Shown: in pieces, positions 43,854 through 53,368 of the stretch | Position numbering within the stretch: the first letter of the stretch is position 1 | Layout: each line of letters opens with the position of its first letter | Source: Cupriavidus taiwanensis | GTDB lineage: Bacteria > Pseudomonadota > Gammaproteobacteria > Burkholderiales > Burkholderiaceae | Assembly: GCF_900249755.1 (NCBI RefSeq) | Contig: NZ_LT976854.1 | Location: forward strand, 1 to 64,000 | Direction: 5' to 3' | DNA: 64,000 nucleotides | The notes under the pieces: model-generated | What the model saw: only the letters and a program-made list of their open reading frames with translations | Databases searched by the model: none | Told to the model about the DNA's origin: nothing | Position numbers and translations under genes: made by a program

Positions 43854-46800
43854 GACCGCTGCATCTGACACTGCAGGCGTTCGGCCCCTTTGCCGCGACC
43901 GAAGAGATCGACTTCACGCGGCTGGGCGAGCAGGCCTTCGTGCTGATCCATGGCCCGACCGGCGCGGGCAAGACCACGCTGCTCGACGCCATCTGCTTCG
44001 CGCTGTATGGCGATACCTCCGGCGGCGAACGCAGTGCGCAGGCCATGCGCAGCGCCAATGCCGCGTCCACGCTGCGCACCGAGGTCACGCTGACGTTCAG
44101 CCTTGGCGCGCAGCGCTGGCGCGTGGTGCGCTCGCCCGTGCAGGAGCGGCCCAGGCAGCGCGGCGAGGGCTGGGTGACCGAGCCCGCGCGGGCGCAACTG
44201 GACCTGCACGACGGCAGCGGCTGGGTCAGCAAGGCCAGCCAGCCGGGCAAGGTCAGCGATGCCGTGCGCGACCTGCTGGGTTTCGACAGCGCGCAGTTCC
44301 GCCAGGTGATCGTGCTGCCGCAGGGGCGTTTTCGCGAACTGCTGACCGCCAGCTCGCAGGCGCGGCAGGCCATCCTGGAACGGCTGTTCCGCACCGAGCT
44401 GTACCGGCGCGTGGAAGAGCTGCTGAAGACCGAGGCCGCCGGCATTCGGCGCGACGCCGAGCGCATTGCCATCCAGCGCGACGAAGCCTTGCGGCAGGCC
44501 GGGGTGGAGTCGGCACAAACGTTGGCGGACAGCGTCGCGGCGATGCAGGCCGAATTGCACGCGCTGCAAGGCCAGGAGCAGGGCGCCCGCGCCGCGCAAG
44601 CCGCCGCGCAGGCTGCGCTGGCCGCCGGCGAGCAGGTGGCGGCGCGCCTGCAGGAGCGCGGGCAGGCGCAGGCCGCCCACGCCGCGCTGCTGGCGCGGCA
44701 GCCGGCCATGGAAGACCAGCGCGCCCGCTTGCACGCCGCCCAGCGCGCCGCGCGCGTCATGCCGGCGTGGCTGGCCGCGCAGGCCGCGCAGCGCGACCAC
44801 ACCGCCGCCTCCGCGGCATTGGCGCAGGCGACCGAGCACGCCGCGCGCGCCGGGCAACGCGCCGCGCAGGCCGCGGCGATGTTGCAGGCGCAGGTGCAGC
44901 AGGCTGACGCTCGCCAGGCAGCGCAGCGCCGGGTGGCGCAGCTGGAGGCGCTGCTGCCGCGCGCGCAGCGGCTGGGCGCGCTGCATCGGGCGTTGCAGGA
45001 AGCCGAAGCTGGACAGGCCGCGGCCGCCAGCGCACGTGAGCGCGCGGCAGCGCAGCTGGAAACATGCCGCGCCGCTGCCGTGAACGCCGAAGCGGCGCTG
45101 GGGCAGGCGCAGCTCGCCGCGGCGCAGGCACAGACGAGCGCCTTGCAGCTGGCATCGCTGCAGGAGCGCGCGCGGCAATTCGAACGCTACCGTCAAGCTG
45201 GGCATTCGCTGCAAGCCGCGAACACGCAGGCCATTGGCCACGCACAGGCCGAACAACAGGCGGCGCGCCAGCGCGACCGCTGCCGCGCCGCGCTGGCCGA
45301 CGCTGAAGCCGCGTGGCGCGCCGGGCAGGCCGCGCGCCTGGCGCAGACGCTGGCGTCAGGTGACGCCTGCCCGGTGTGCGGCAGCACCGCGCATCCCGAG
45401 CCGGCCCGCCACGTGGCGCAGCCGCTGTCGGACCTGGCGCTGGAAGCCGCGCGCCACGCCGTGCTGGAAGCGGAAGCCGAGGCGGTGCGCTGTGCCGGCC
45501 AGCACCAGGCCGCGCAACTGGCGATCGCACAGGCACGCGAGCGGCTGGAAGAACTGGCCGCGGAACTGGGCGATGCCAGCGAGGATGCGGCCGCACGGCT
45601 CGACGCCGAAATCGAAGCGCGGCAAGCGGCGCTGGCGCAGCAGCGCCAGGCCTCGGCCGGCCTGGCGCAACGCGAGGCCGCGATCGCAACCTCGCGCGCG
45701 GCGCGCGACCGCGCCGAAGCCGTGCACCGCGATGCCGTTGCAGCGGCCGATGCCGCCGCGCAGGCGCTGGCGCATTGCCGCGGCGAATGGCAGGCCGAGA
45801 GCGCGCAGGTGCCCGAGGATTCGCGCGATCCGGTGGCCCTGGGCGAGGCACTGCGCCAGGCGCAGGCCACGTTGTCGGGGCTGGAACAGGCGCTGGCCGC
45901 GGCGCAGGCCGCCGAGCGGCAGGCCGCGGCCGGGGACGCCGGTGCGCAGGCCGCGCTGGTATCGGCCCGGCAGTCTCAGGCGCAAGTTGCCGAACGCATG
46001 GCCAACGCCGATGCTGCCTTGGCGCAGGCGCTCGCGCAGCATGGTTTTGGCGATGCGCGGGCGCACGCCGATGCATGCCTGGAGGAGGACGCAATGCTTG
46101 CGCTGGACGCCACGCTGCGCGCATTCGACAGCCAGCTGGCCGCCGCCGTGGACCGGCGCGAACGCGCCGAAGCTGCCGCGCAAGCGCTCGATGCCCCGGA
46201 TCTGGATGGCCTGCGCGCAGCGCTCGGCGCTTGCGCGGCGACGGTGGAGGACCTGGTGCGGCAGCAGGCCGAGCGCGGCCGTTCGCGCGACGCGCTGCTG
46301 CAATGCCAGCAGCGGCTGCAGCAGCTGGACGCGCAGGGCCGTGACATCGAAGCGCGCTTCGCCGTGCTGGGCCGGCTGGCCGAGGTGGCCAACGGCAACA
46401 ACCCGCGCCGCATGACGTTCCAGCGCTTCGTGCTGGCCACGCTGCTCGACGAGGTGCTGGAAGCCGCGTCCGCGCGTCTGCTGGCGATGAGCCGCGGCCG
46501 CTACGTGCTGCAGCGCGTGCGCGAGCAGGCCGACCAGCGCAGCGCCGGCGGGCTCGATATCGAAGTGTTCGACCACGATACCGGCGCGGCGCGGCCGGCC
46601 AATACGCTGTCAGGCGGCGAGGGCTTTCTGGCTTCGCTGTCGCTGGCGCTGGGCCTGGCCGACGTGGTGCAGTCGCGCGCGGGCGGCATCCAGCTCGATA
46701 CGCTGTTCGTCGACGAAGGCTTTGGCACGCTTGATCCCGAAAGCCTGGACTTCGCCCTGCGCACGCTGCTCGACTTGCAGCAGGCCGGGCGCCTGGTCGG

Positions 46801-46912
46801 CATCATCTCGCACGTGACCGAGTTGCGCGAGCGCATCGACGTGCGGCTGGAAGTGCGTCCCGGCACCGGCGGCAGCCGTGTGCTGCTGACCGGTGTACCG
46901 GTGGCGGTCTAG
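43850..46912 (+). CDS. sbcC: nuclease SbcCD subunit C (Rad50-like ATPase)
   Basis: A 1020-residue SMC-like ATPase partner of SbcD. The N-terminal Walker A is GPTGAGKTTLLDAI. Long Ala/Gln/Arg-rich coiled coils (about 180-500 and 530-850) flank the zinc hook CPVC (Cys507, Cys510). The C-terminal signature is NTLSGGEGFLASLSLALG with Walker B LDTLFVDEGFGTLD. Length and order are as in the family. The coiled coil is unusually Ala/Gln-rich, reflecting the GC content. Confidence 0.96.
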   Translation: MRPLHLTLQAFGPFAATEEIDFTRLGEQAFVLIHGPTGAGKTTLLDAICFALYGDTSGGERSAQAMRSANAASTLRTEVTLTFSLGAQRWRVVRSPVQERPRQRGEGWVTEPARAQLDLHDGSGWVSKASQPGKVSDAVRDLLGFDSAQFRQVIVLPQGRFRELLTASSQARQAILERLFRTELYRRVEELLKTEAAGIRRDAERIAIQRDEALRQAGVESAQTLADSVAAMQAELHALQGQEQGARAAQAAAQAALAAGEQVAARLQERGQAQAAHAALLARQPAMEDQRARLHAAQRAARVMPAWLAAQAAQRDHTAASAALAQATEHAARAGQRAAQAAAMLQAQVQQADARQAAQRRVAQLEALLPRAQRLGALHRALQEAEAGQAAAASARERAAAQLETCRAAAVNAEAALGQAQLAAAQAQTSALQLASLQERARQFERYRQAGHSLQAANTQAIGHAQAEQQAARQRDRCRAALADAEAAWRAGQAARLAQTLASGDACPVCGSTAHPEPARHVAQPLSDLALEAARHAVLEAEAEAVRCAGQHQAAQLAIAQARERLEELAAELGDASEDAAARLDAEIEARQAALAQQRQASAGLAQREAAIATSRAARDRAEAVHRDAVAAADAAAQALAHCRGEWQAESAQVPEDSRDPVALGEALRQAQATLSGLEQALAAAQAAERQAAAGDAGAQAALVSARQSQAQVAERMANADAALAQALAQHGFGDARAHADACLEEDAMLALDATLRAFDSQLAAAVDRRERAEAAAQALDAPDLDGLRAALGACAATVEDLVRQQAERGRSRDALLQCQQRLQQLDAQGRDIEARFAVLGRLAEVANGNNPRRMTFQRFVLATLLDEVLEAASARLLAMSRGRYVLQRVREQADQRSAGGLDIEVFDHDTGAARPANTLSGGEGFLASLSLALGLADVVQSRAGGIQLDTLFVDEGFGTLDPESLDFALRTLLDLQQAGRLVGIISHVTELRERIDVRLEVRPGTGGSRVLLTGVPVAV

Positions 46913-46930
46913 ACGGGTGGAGGGGGCGGA

Positions 46931-47146
46931 TCAGGCGACCACCACCTGGCGGCAGCGGATTGCCATCACCTGCGCCTCGAAGGCGCGGGCGGCCGAGCGG
47001 GCCAGGCGCGCGCGGCGCGATAGCGGCGGCGTGGCAGGTTGCGTCGGGCGCAGGTCCCTGGCCCAGGCACTACGGGTGACATGCAGGATGCGCGCGAGCG
47101 CTGCCGCATGGGACGTGGAAGAAAACGGGACGTTGGCGGTGGCCAT
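46931..47146 (-). CDS. small hypothetical protein
   Basis: A 71-residue basic protein (many Arg, Ala) without a membrane segment or known motif. GAGGAG lies 9 nt before the ATG, and it is convergent with sbcC with an 18-bp gap. That context and the ribosome site make it plausible, but high-GC DNA often gives such frames by chance. Confidence 0.5.
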   Translation of the reverse strand: MATANVPFSSTSHAAALARILHVTRSAWARDLRPTQPATPPLSRRARLARSAARAFEAQVMAIRCRQVVVA

Positions 47147-47648
47147 GATGACGGGCTCCTCGTTCTTGTGTGTTGCCAGGCGGCGTGCTCAGCCGGGTGG
47201 TCCGGTGGCTGCTGTGCGGCGCTGCCTTGTTCCGATTCAACGATAGGCCCGGCCGGGCGCGCGCCCTATCCCGCGCGAGCCGATTGTGATGTCGGCTCTG
47301 TCCTACATACGGGGCCTGCGCGTCACCCGCGATCGGTGATCGCACAAACTGATTTGCCGACCGCCCGGTCGGCTTGACCGTCGGCGACGCGCAGGTGTAC
47401 TCTGTTCATTCTGCGAATTCAAGTTCGTATATCGAACATTTTGGGCTTGCCCGAGGTTCGATCGACGAGTGCCTGGTCCAACCTCGACCAAAGAGCACGC
47501 GCAGACTGCTGGACTCGTTCACCGGTCAGCCCGCGCTGCCCGCCGCAACGAACATCCTTCCGGCAGGACTACCTGGAGACCGTCTTTCATGCGCCGCGGC
47601 TTGCGGCCCGCTCCGGTAGCCTGGCGGATCTTCCGACCTGGAACGCAA
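47147..47648 (+). promoter_or_regulatory. gene-free region upstream of pcaI
   Basis: About 500 bp with no convincing gene. It contains a CCGACC/GGTCGG hairpin (47357-47372), an AT-richer stretch from 47400 to 47445 and the PcaR-like dyad listed separately. The distance from the dyad to the pcaI start is about 210 bp, leaving a long leader. Confidence 0.6.
47423..47437. promoter_or_regulatory. predicted PcaR-type operator
   Basis: GTTCGTATATCGAAC has perfect 5-bp arms and agrees at 11 of 15 positions with the Pseudomonas putida PcaR box GTTCGATAATCGCAC. The TATATC in its centre could act as the -10 hexamer, as in the known pcaIJ promoter layout. Confidence 0.7.
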
Positions 47649-48311
47649 GTGATCAACAAGCTATACGACTCGGTGGAAGCGGCGGTTGCCGGCATCCACG
47701 ACGGCGCCACCATCCTGACCGGCGGCTTCGGCCTGGCAGGCATGCCCGCGGAACTGATCGACGCGCTGATCGCACAAGGCGCGCGCGACCTTACCATCGT
47801 CAACAACAACGCCGGCAACGGCGACACCGGGCTGGCCGCGCTGCTCAAGACCAAGCGCGTGCGCAAGATCATCTGCTCGTTCCCGCGCCAGGCGGATTCC
47901 TACGTGTTCGATTCGCTCTACCATGCCGGCGAGATCGAGCTGGAGCTGGTGCCGCAGGGCAACCTGGCCGAGCGCATCCGCGCCGCCGGCGCCGGCATCG
48001 GCGGCTTCTTCACCCGCACCGCCTACGGCACGCCGCTGGCCGAGGGCAAGGAAACCCGCATCATCGACGGCCAGGGCTATGTGTTCGAAACCCCGATCCA
48101 CGCCGACTTTGCGCTGATCAAGGCCGACACCGCCGACCGCTGGGGCAACCTGACCTACCGCAAGACCGCGCGCAATTTCGGGCCGATCATGGCGATGGCC
48201 GCCAAATGCGCCATCGTGCAGGTCAGCCGCGTGGTCGAGCTGGGCGAGATGGATCCCGAGCACATCGTCACGCCGGGCCTGTTCGTCAAGCGTGTCGTCA
48301 AGGTCGCCTGA
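47649..48311 (+). CDS. pcaI: 3-oxoadipate CoA-transferase subunit A
   Basis: A 220-residue alpha subunit that, with PcaJ, moves CoA from succinyl-CoA to 3-oxoadipate in the beta-ketoadipate pathway. It shows the CoA-transferase family I glycine motif GGFGLAGMPAELIDAL (about 24-39) and NNNAGNGDTGLAALL. The GTG at 47649 gives the family-typical start MINKLYDSVEAA; an upstream reading to 47469 is not conserved. A related 3-oxoacid (acetoacetate) transferase cannot be fully excluded, but the thiolase partner supports PcaIJ. Confidence 0.9.
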   Translation: MINKLYDSVEAAVAGIHDGATILTGGFGLAGMPAELIDALIAQGARDLTIVNNNAGNGDTGLAALLKTKRVRKIICSFPRQADSYVFDSLYHAGEIELELVPQGNLAERIRAAGAGIGGFFTRTAYGTPLAEGKETRIIDGQGYVFETPIHADFALIKADTADRWGNLTYRKTARNFGPIMAMAAKCAIVQVSRVVELGEMDPEHIVTPGLFVKRVVKVA

Positions 48312-48333
48312 GCGCGAATACAGGAGAAACAGC

Positions 48334-48972
48334 ATGCAACGCCTGACCCGCGATCAGATGGCCGCCCGCGTGGCCAAAGACATTCCCGACGGTGCCGTGG
48401 TCAACCTCGGCATCGGCCTGCCCACCCTGGTCGGCAACCACCTGCCGGCCGACAAGGAAATCCTGCTGCACAGCGAGAACGGCCTGCTCGGCATGGGCCC
48501 CGCGCCCGCGCCCGGTGAAGAGGACGGCGACCTGATCAACGCCGGCAAGCAGCCGGTGACGATCAAGCCGGGCGGCTCTTACTTCCATCACGCCGACTCG
48601 TTTGCGATGATGCGCGGCGGCCATCTCGACTTCTGCGTGCTGGGCGCGTTCCAGGTGTCGGCAACGGGCGACCTGGCCAACTGGCATACCGGCGCACCGG
48701 GCGCCATTCCCGCCGTGGGCGGCGCGATGGACCTGGCGATCGGCGCCAAGCAGGTGTTCGTGATGATGGAGCACCTGACCAAGCAGGGCGAAAGCAAGAT
48801 CGTGCCGCAATGCACCTATCCGCTGACCGGCATCGGTTGCGTCACGCGCGTCTACACTGACCTCGCCACGCTCGACGTGACCGCCGACGGGCTGGTCGCG
48901 CGCGACCTGGTGGAGGGCCTGAGCTTTGACGAACTGCAGCGCCTGACCGGCGTGCCCCTGAAGCAGGCCTGA
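48334..48972 (+). CDS. pcaJ: 3-oxoadipate CoA-transferase subunit B
   Basis: A 212-residue beta subunit. The catalytic Glu is in LHSENGLLGMGP (about 46-57), and the fold opens with VVNLGIGLPTLVGNHL. AGGAGA precedes the ATG. It lies 22 bp after pcaI and 40 bp before pcaF, as a compact operon. Confidence 0.92.
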   Translation: MQRLTRDQMAARVAKDIPDGAVVNLGIGLPTLVGNHLPADKEILLHSENGLLGMGPAPAPGEEDGDLINAGKQPVTIKPGGSYFHHADSFAMMRGGHLDFCVLGAFQVSATGDLANWHTGAPGAIPAVGGAMDLAIGAKQVFVMMEHLTKQGESKIVPQCTYPLTGIGCVTRVYTDLATLDVTADGLVARDLVEGLSFDELQRLTGVPLKQA

Positions 48973-49012
48973 GCGCCGGCATCGATACCCATCACAAAGA
49001 GAGAGACACACC

Positions 49013-50215
49013 ATGACCGAAGCCTTTATCTGCGACGCCATCCGCACCCCCATCGGCCGCTACGGCGGCAGCCTGTCCGCGGTGCGCGCGGACGACCTCG
49101 GTGCGGTGCCGCTGAAGGCGCTGATGGCCCGCAATGCCAACGTCGACTGGAAGGCCGTCGACGACGTGATCTACGGCAACGCCAACCAGGCCGGTGAAGA
49201 CAACCGCAACGTGGCGCGCATGTCGTCGCTGCTGGCAGGCCTGCCGCAGGACGTGCCGGGCGCCACCATCAACCGCCTGTGCGGCTCCGGCATGGACGCC
49301 ACCGGCACCGCCGCGCGCGCGATCAAGGCGGGCGAGGCCCACCTGATGATCGCCGGCGGCGTGGAAAGCATGAGCCGCGCGCCGTTCGTGATGGGCAAGG
49401 CCACCAGCGCGTTCTCGCGCGATGCGCAGATCTTCGACACCACTATCGGCTGGCGCTTCATCAACCCGGCGATGCGGGCCGCCTACGGTGTCGACTCGAT
49501 GCCCGAGACCGCCGAGAACGTCGCCACCGACTACAAGATCAGCCGCGAAGACCAGGACCTGATGGCGCTGCGCAGCCAGGAAAAGGCCTCGCGCGCGCAG
49601 GCCGACGGCACGCTGGCGCAGGAGATCACCCCGGTCACCATCGCCCAGAAGAAGGGCGACCCGATCGTGGTCGAGCGCGACGAGCATCCGCGCGCGACCA
49701 GCATGGAAGCGCTGGCCAGGCTGCGCGGCGTGGTCCGTGCTGACGGCACCGTGACCGCGGGCAATGCCTCGGGCGTGAACGACGGCGCCTGCGCGCTGCT
49801 GCTGGCGAGCGAAGCCGGCATCAAGCAACACGGCCTGACCCCGCGCGCACGCATCGTCGGCATGGCCACCGCCGGCGTGGCGCCGCGCGTGATGGGCATC
49901 GGCCCGGCACCGGCGACGCAGAAGCTGCTCAGGCAGCTTGGCATGACCATGGACCAGATCGACGTGATCGAGCTGAACGAAGCGTTCGCCGCGCAAGGCC
50001 TGGCCGTGCTGCGCGAACTGGGCGTGGCGGATGACGACAAGCGCGTCAACCCGAACGGCGGCGCGATCGCGCTGGGCCACCCGCTGGGCATGAGCGGCGC
50101 GCGCCTGGTGACCACCGCGATGTACCAGCTGCACCGCACCGGTGGCCGCTTCGCGCTGTGCACGATGTGCATTGGCGTGGGGCAGGGGATTGCGATGGTG
50201 ATCGAGCGGGTTTGA
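49013..50215 (+). CDS. pcaF: 3-oxoadipyl-CoA thiolase
   Basis: A 400-residue type II thiolase that splits 3-oxoadipyl-CoA into succinyl-CoA and acetyl-CoA. Cys90 (NRLCGSGMDA) is the nucleophile, and His356 (ALGHPLG) and Cys386 (CTMCIGVGQG) complete the site. The opening TEAFICDAIRTPIGRYGG and the 400-residue length are typical of PcaF/PaaJ rather than acetoacetyl-CoA thiolase. The last gene of the operon; no clear terminator follows, only palindromic repeats. Confidence 0.94.
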   Translation: MTEAFICDAIRTPIGRYGGSLSAVRADDLGAVPLKALMARNANVDWKAVDDVIYGNANQAGEDNRNVARMSSLLAGLPQDVPGATINRLCGSGMDATGTAARAIKAGEAHLMIAGGVESMSRAPFVMGKATSAFSRDAQIFDTTIGWRFINPAMRAAYGVDSMPETAENVATDYKISREDQDLMALRSQEKASRAQADGTLAQEITPVTIAQKKGDPIVVERDEHPRATSMEALARLRGVVRADGTVTAGNASGVNDGACALLLASEAGIKQHGLTPRARIVGMATAGVAPRVMGIGPAPATQKLLRQLGMTMDQIDVIELNEAFAAQGLAVLRELGVADDDKRVNPNGGAIALGHPLGMSGARLVTTAMYQLHRTGGRFALCTMCIGVGQGIAMVIERV

Positions 50216-50246
50216 GCGCGGTCGGCTGATCTCCCGCTTGTTTGCT

Positions 50247-50272
50247 CCCCTCTCCCGCGCGCGGGAGAGGGG
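50247..50272. repeat. dispersed GC-rich palindrome, copy 1
   Basis: A perfect 26-bp palindrome with CCCCTCTCCCGCG arms. It belongs to a small family in this window (see 50344, 58341, 58423), occurring in pairs between genes. Confidence 0.85.
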
Positions 50273-50343
50273 CCGGGAGTGAGGGCAGGCGCGTGCCTCG
50301 CGACAAGCGGTGTAAGGCCGCGATGCTCCGGCCCTCACCCCAA

Positions 50344-50367
50344 CCCTCTCCCGCAAGCGGGAGAGGG
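50344..50367. repeat. dispersed GC-rich palindrome, copy 2
   Basis: CCCTCTCCCGC-AA-GCGGGAGAGGG, preceded by CCCTCACCCCAA. Together with copy 1 it forms a pair 71 bp apart between pcaF and the SDR gene. Confidence 0.85.
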
Positions 50368-50473
50368 AGCCGGCCAGTAGTAGTTGTCAGGGCCACGCCC
50401 TGATTCACGCATCGTTTTTTCGCATATGCATGTCCCGGCCGCGCCATGGCGTTGCCGGTAGTGGAGTCTCAAG

Positions 50474-51205
50474 ATGTCCCTCCCCCTAGCCACCCTCGTC
50501 ACCGGCGGCAGTTCCGGCATCGGCCGCGCCATCTGTGAAATGCTGCTGGCCGATGGCGTGACCCAGGTGGTCAATGTCGACTACGCCGCGCCGGCGTGGT
50601 CGCATCCCAACATGACGTTCTTCCAGGCCGACCTGACCAACGCCGACGCGACCCGCGCCGTGGCGGAGCAGGTGACGTCGCGCTTTGCCGTCACGCGCCT
50701 GGTGAACAATGCCGGCGCCACGCGCCCCGGCACCGCCGACAGCGCCACCGTTGCCGACCTGGACTACGTGACCGGCCTGCACCTGCAGGCCCCGCTGCTG
50801 CTGCTGCAGGCCTGCCTGCCCGCGATGCGCGCCGCAGGCTTCGGCCGCGTCGTCAACATGGCCTCGCGCGCCGCGCTGGGCAAGCCCGAGCGCGTGGTGT
50901 ACTCGGCCACCAAGGCCGGCCTGGTCGGCATGACACGCACGCTGGCGATGGAACTGGGCGGCGACGGCATCACCGTCAACGCGGTGGCCCCGGGCCCGAT
51001 CGCCACCGAGCTGTTCCGCAAGAGCAATCCGGAAGGCGCCGAACAGACCAAACGGATTCTCGCCAGCATCACCGTCAAGCGCATGGGCACCCCGGAAGAC
51101 GTCGCGCGCGCTGCGCTGTTCTTCCTGTCGCCCGACAACGGCTTCGTCACCGGCCAGGTGCTGTACGTATGCGGCGGCACCACGCTGGGCGTGGCGCCGG
51201 TGTAA
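50474..51205 (+). CDS. short-chain dehydrogenase/reductase
   Basis: A 243-residue classical SDR. It has the nucleotide motif TGGSSGIG (10-17), NNAG (78-81), and the catalytic Ser131-Tyr143-Lys147 (YSATK). It is FabG-like, but the acidic residue after strand 2 (VVNVD, Asp36) suggests NAD rather than NADP. It precedes a Bug solute-binding gene, so it may act on the imported acid's derivative; the substrate is unknown. Confidence 0.92.
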   Translation: MSLPLATLVTGGSSGIGRAICEMLLADGVTQVVNVDYAAPAWSHPNMTFFQADLTNADATRAVAEQVTSRFAVTRLVNNAGATRPGTADSATVADLDYVTGLHLQAPLLLLQACLPAMRAAGFGRVVNMASRAALGKPERVVYSATKAGLVGMTRTLAMELGGDGITVNAVAPGPIATELFRKSNPEGAEQTKRILASITVKRMGTPEDVARAALFFLSPDNGFVTGQVLYVCGGTTLGVAPV

Positions 51206-51406
51206 GCCGCGGCCGGCCTGCGCGACTCAAGCATTCAACAAGAAGAGACGTTAACCAAGCGTCACGCATGGCGGCCCGTAAGCGGGCTGCCCACCGGAAG
51301 CGCGCATGTGCGCGCCCTCCGTTCGGGAACGGCAATCACGCCATTCAGCACAACCTCCCGCGGTACCTGATCACCGCCGGAACGACATAGCACCGGAGCA
51401 TTACCG

Positions 51407-52414
51407 ATGAGACAAGATTCCCAGACCTCCACCACGCGCCGCCGCCTGCTTGCCGCCGGCGTGGCGCTGGCCACCACCCTTGCCGGCTTTGCCGGCGCGG
51501 CCCATGCACAGGGCGGCTATCCGACCAAGCCGATCACCATGATCGTGCCGTTCTCGGCCGGCGGCACCACCGACATCCTGGCCCGCATCGTCGGCCTGCA
51601 GCTGGGCAAGGCGCTCGGCCAGCCGGTGGTGATCGACAACCGTCCGGGCGCGGGCGGCAATATCGGCGCGTCGCTGGCGGCCAAGGCGCCGGGCGATGGC
51701 TACACGCTGTTCATGGGCACCATCGGCACGCACGCGATCAACCAGTCGCTGTATTCCAAGCTGCCGTATGACCCGGTCAAGGACTTCGCGCCGATCACGC
51801 GCGTGGCAATGGTGCCGAACCTGGTGGTGGCCAACCCCAAGGTGCCGGTCAACAACATCAAGGAACTGATCGCCTACGTCAAGGCCAACCCGGACAAGCT
51901 GTCGTACGGCTCGTCGGGTAGCGGCTCGTCGATGCACCTGTCGGGCGAGCTGTTCAACTCGATGACCGGCCTGCATATCCAGCACATCCCGTACAAGGGC
52001 AGCGCCCCGGCCGTCAACGACCTGCTGGGCAACCAGATCGGGCTGATGTTCGACAACATGCCGTCGTCGTACCCGCACGTGAAGGCGGGCAAGCTGCGCG
52101 CGCTGGCCGTGACCTCGGCCAAGCGCTCGCCGGCGCTGCCCAACGTGCCGACCGTGGCCGAATCGGGCGTGCCGGGCTATGAAGCCACCTCGTGGTTCGC
52201 GCTGTACGCCACCGGCGGCACGCCGCAGGCCATCGTCGACCGCCTCAACGCCGAAGTGGTGAAGATCCTGGCCATGCCGGAAGTGAAGAAGCAGATGGCC
52301 GACCAGGGCGCCGAACCCAACCCGGAAAAGCCGGCCCAGCTGGCCGCGTTCATGAAGTCGGAAACGGCCAAGTGGGCGAAGGTGGTGAAGGCCTCGGGGG
52401 CCACGGTGGACTGA
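51407..52414 (+). CDS. Bug/TctC-family solute-binding protein
   Basis: A 335-residue periplasmic binding protein of the tripartite tricarboxylate transporter family. The signal peptide carries a twin-arginine-like TTRRRLLAAG before the hydrophobic core, ending near GAAHAQ (about residue 35). The Bug core follows: YPTKPITMIVPFSAGGTTDI and VIDNRPGAGGNIGA. Bug proteins bind carboxylates; most lack linked membrane subunits, as here. A strong terminator lies 33 bp downstream. Confidence 0.94.
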   Translation: MRQDSQTSTTRRRLLAAGVALATTLAGFAGAAHAQGGYPTKPITMIVPFSAGGTTDILARIVGLQLGKALGQPVVIDNRPGAGGNIGASLAAKAPGDGYTLFMGTIGTHAINQSLYSKLPYDPVKDFAPITRVAMVPNLVVANPKVPVNNIKELIAYVKANPDKLSYGSSGSGSSMHLSGELFNSMTGLHIQHIPYKGSAPAVNDLLGNQIGLMFDNMPSSYPHVKAGKLRALAVTSAKRSPALPNVPTVAESGVPGYEATSWFALYATGGTPQAIVDRLNAEVVKILAMPEVKKQMADQGAEPNPEKPAQLAAFMKSETAKWAKVVKASGATVD

Positions 52415-52447
52415 GCATCCGCCAGGCACTTGCTGTCTGCAGTATCG

Positions 52448-52474
52448 AACCGGCCCGTTGGGCCGGTTTTTTTT
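52448..52474 (+). terminator. Rho-independent terminator after the Bug gene
   Basis: AACCGGCCC-GTT-GGGCCGGTT with a run of eight T. A strong textbook structure. Confidence 0.95.
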
Positions 52475-52666
52475 CGTCTCAACTGGGGCTAAGGATCTGC
52501 CAGCACCTGCCGTAAGACAGGACTGCGGTCCATGCGACCCGCCGCGCCAGCTTGTTGATCCAGGTCGACCTTCCCTTGCAGGGCGTGGTGTAGCATGGCG
52601 CGCCGCGGGCCGCCGTGGCGCGCCATGGGGCATGGCATCCGCTGAATAACCACAGGGAGAAGTGAA

Positions 52667-53344
52667 GTGAAGAACGTGAAATCGTGCTGCCTGCTCGGCG
52701 TGGCCGCCGCGCTGCTGCTGGCAGGCTGTGCTACCGAGACCTCGACCGCGTTGCCGGTGCAGAAGGTGGAAAGCGCCGCCAGGCCATACCACGGCGTGCG
52801 CACGCCGATCGCGGTGGGCAAGTTCGACAACCGCTCGAACTACATGCGCGGGGTGTTCTCGGACGGCATCGACCGCCTGAGCGGCCAGGCCAAGACCAGC
52901 CTGGTGACCCACCTGCAGCAGACCAACCGCTTCAATGTGCTGGAGCGCGACAACCTGGAAGAAATCAAGCGCGAGGCGGCGATCAAGAACCAGGCGCAGC
53001 GGCTCAAGGGCGCCGACTATGTGGTCACGGGCGATATCACCGAGTTCGGCCGCAAGGAAGTCGGCGACGTGCAGTTGTTCGGCATCCTCGGCCGCGGCCG
53101 CGAGCAGGTGGCCTATGCCAAGGTCAACCTCAACGTGGTCAACATCAATACCTCGGAAGTCGTGTTTGCCACGCAAGGCGCCGGCGAATACAAGCTGTCG
53201 AACCGCGAGGTGATCGGGTTTGGCGGCACCGCGAGCTATGACTCGACGCTCAACGGCAAGGTGATGGACCTGGCCATGCGCGAGGCCGTGAACAACCTGG
53301 TCAGCGCCATCGGGACGGGCGCCTGGAAGCCGGCACTGCAATAA
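52667..53344 (+). CDS. CsgG/HfaB-family lipoprotein
   Basis: A 225-residue lipoprotein with lipobox LAGC (Cys21) and a CsgG-like fold: RTPIAVGKFDNRSNYMRGVF (about 45-64), then LVTHLQQTNRFNVLERDNLEEI and ADYVVTGDITEFGRKEVG (about 118-135). CsgG forms outer-membrane channels for curli, but this shorter form belongs to the lineage found with DUF4810 and DUF799 partners rather than with curli genes. No curlin is present. First of a three-gene operon. Confidence 0.9.
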   Translation: MKNVKSCCLLGVAAALLLAGCATETSTALPVQKVESAARPYHGVRTPIAVGKFDNRSNYMRGVFSDGIDRLSGQAKTSLVTHLQQTNRFNVLERDNLEEIKREAAIKNQAQRLKGADYVVTGDITEFGRKEVGDVQLFGILGRGREQVAYAKVNLNVVNINTSEVVFATQGAGEYKLSNREVIGFGGTASYDSTLNGKVMDLAMREAVNNLVSAIGTGAWKPALQ

Positions 53345-53368
53345 GCGTCCAACGCAACGAGAACAACA

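Noticed and set aside
52667..53344. Curli secretion operon
   Set aside because: Only the CsgG-like protein is present; partners are DUF4810 and DUF799 lipoproteins and no curlin genes are seen.
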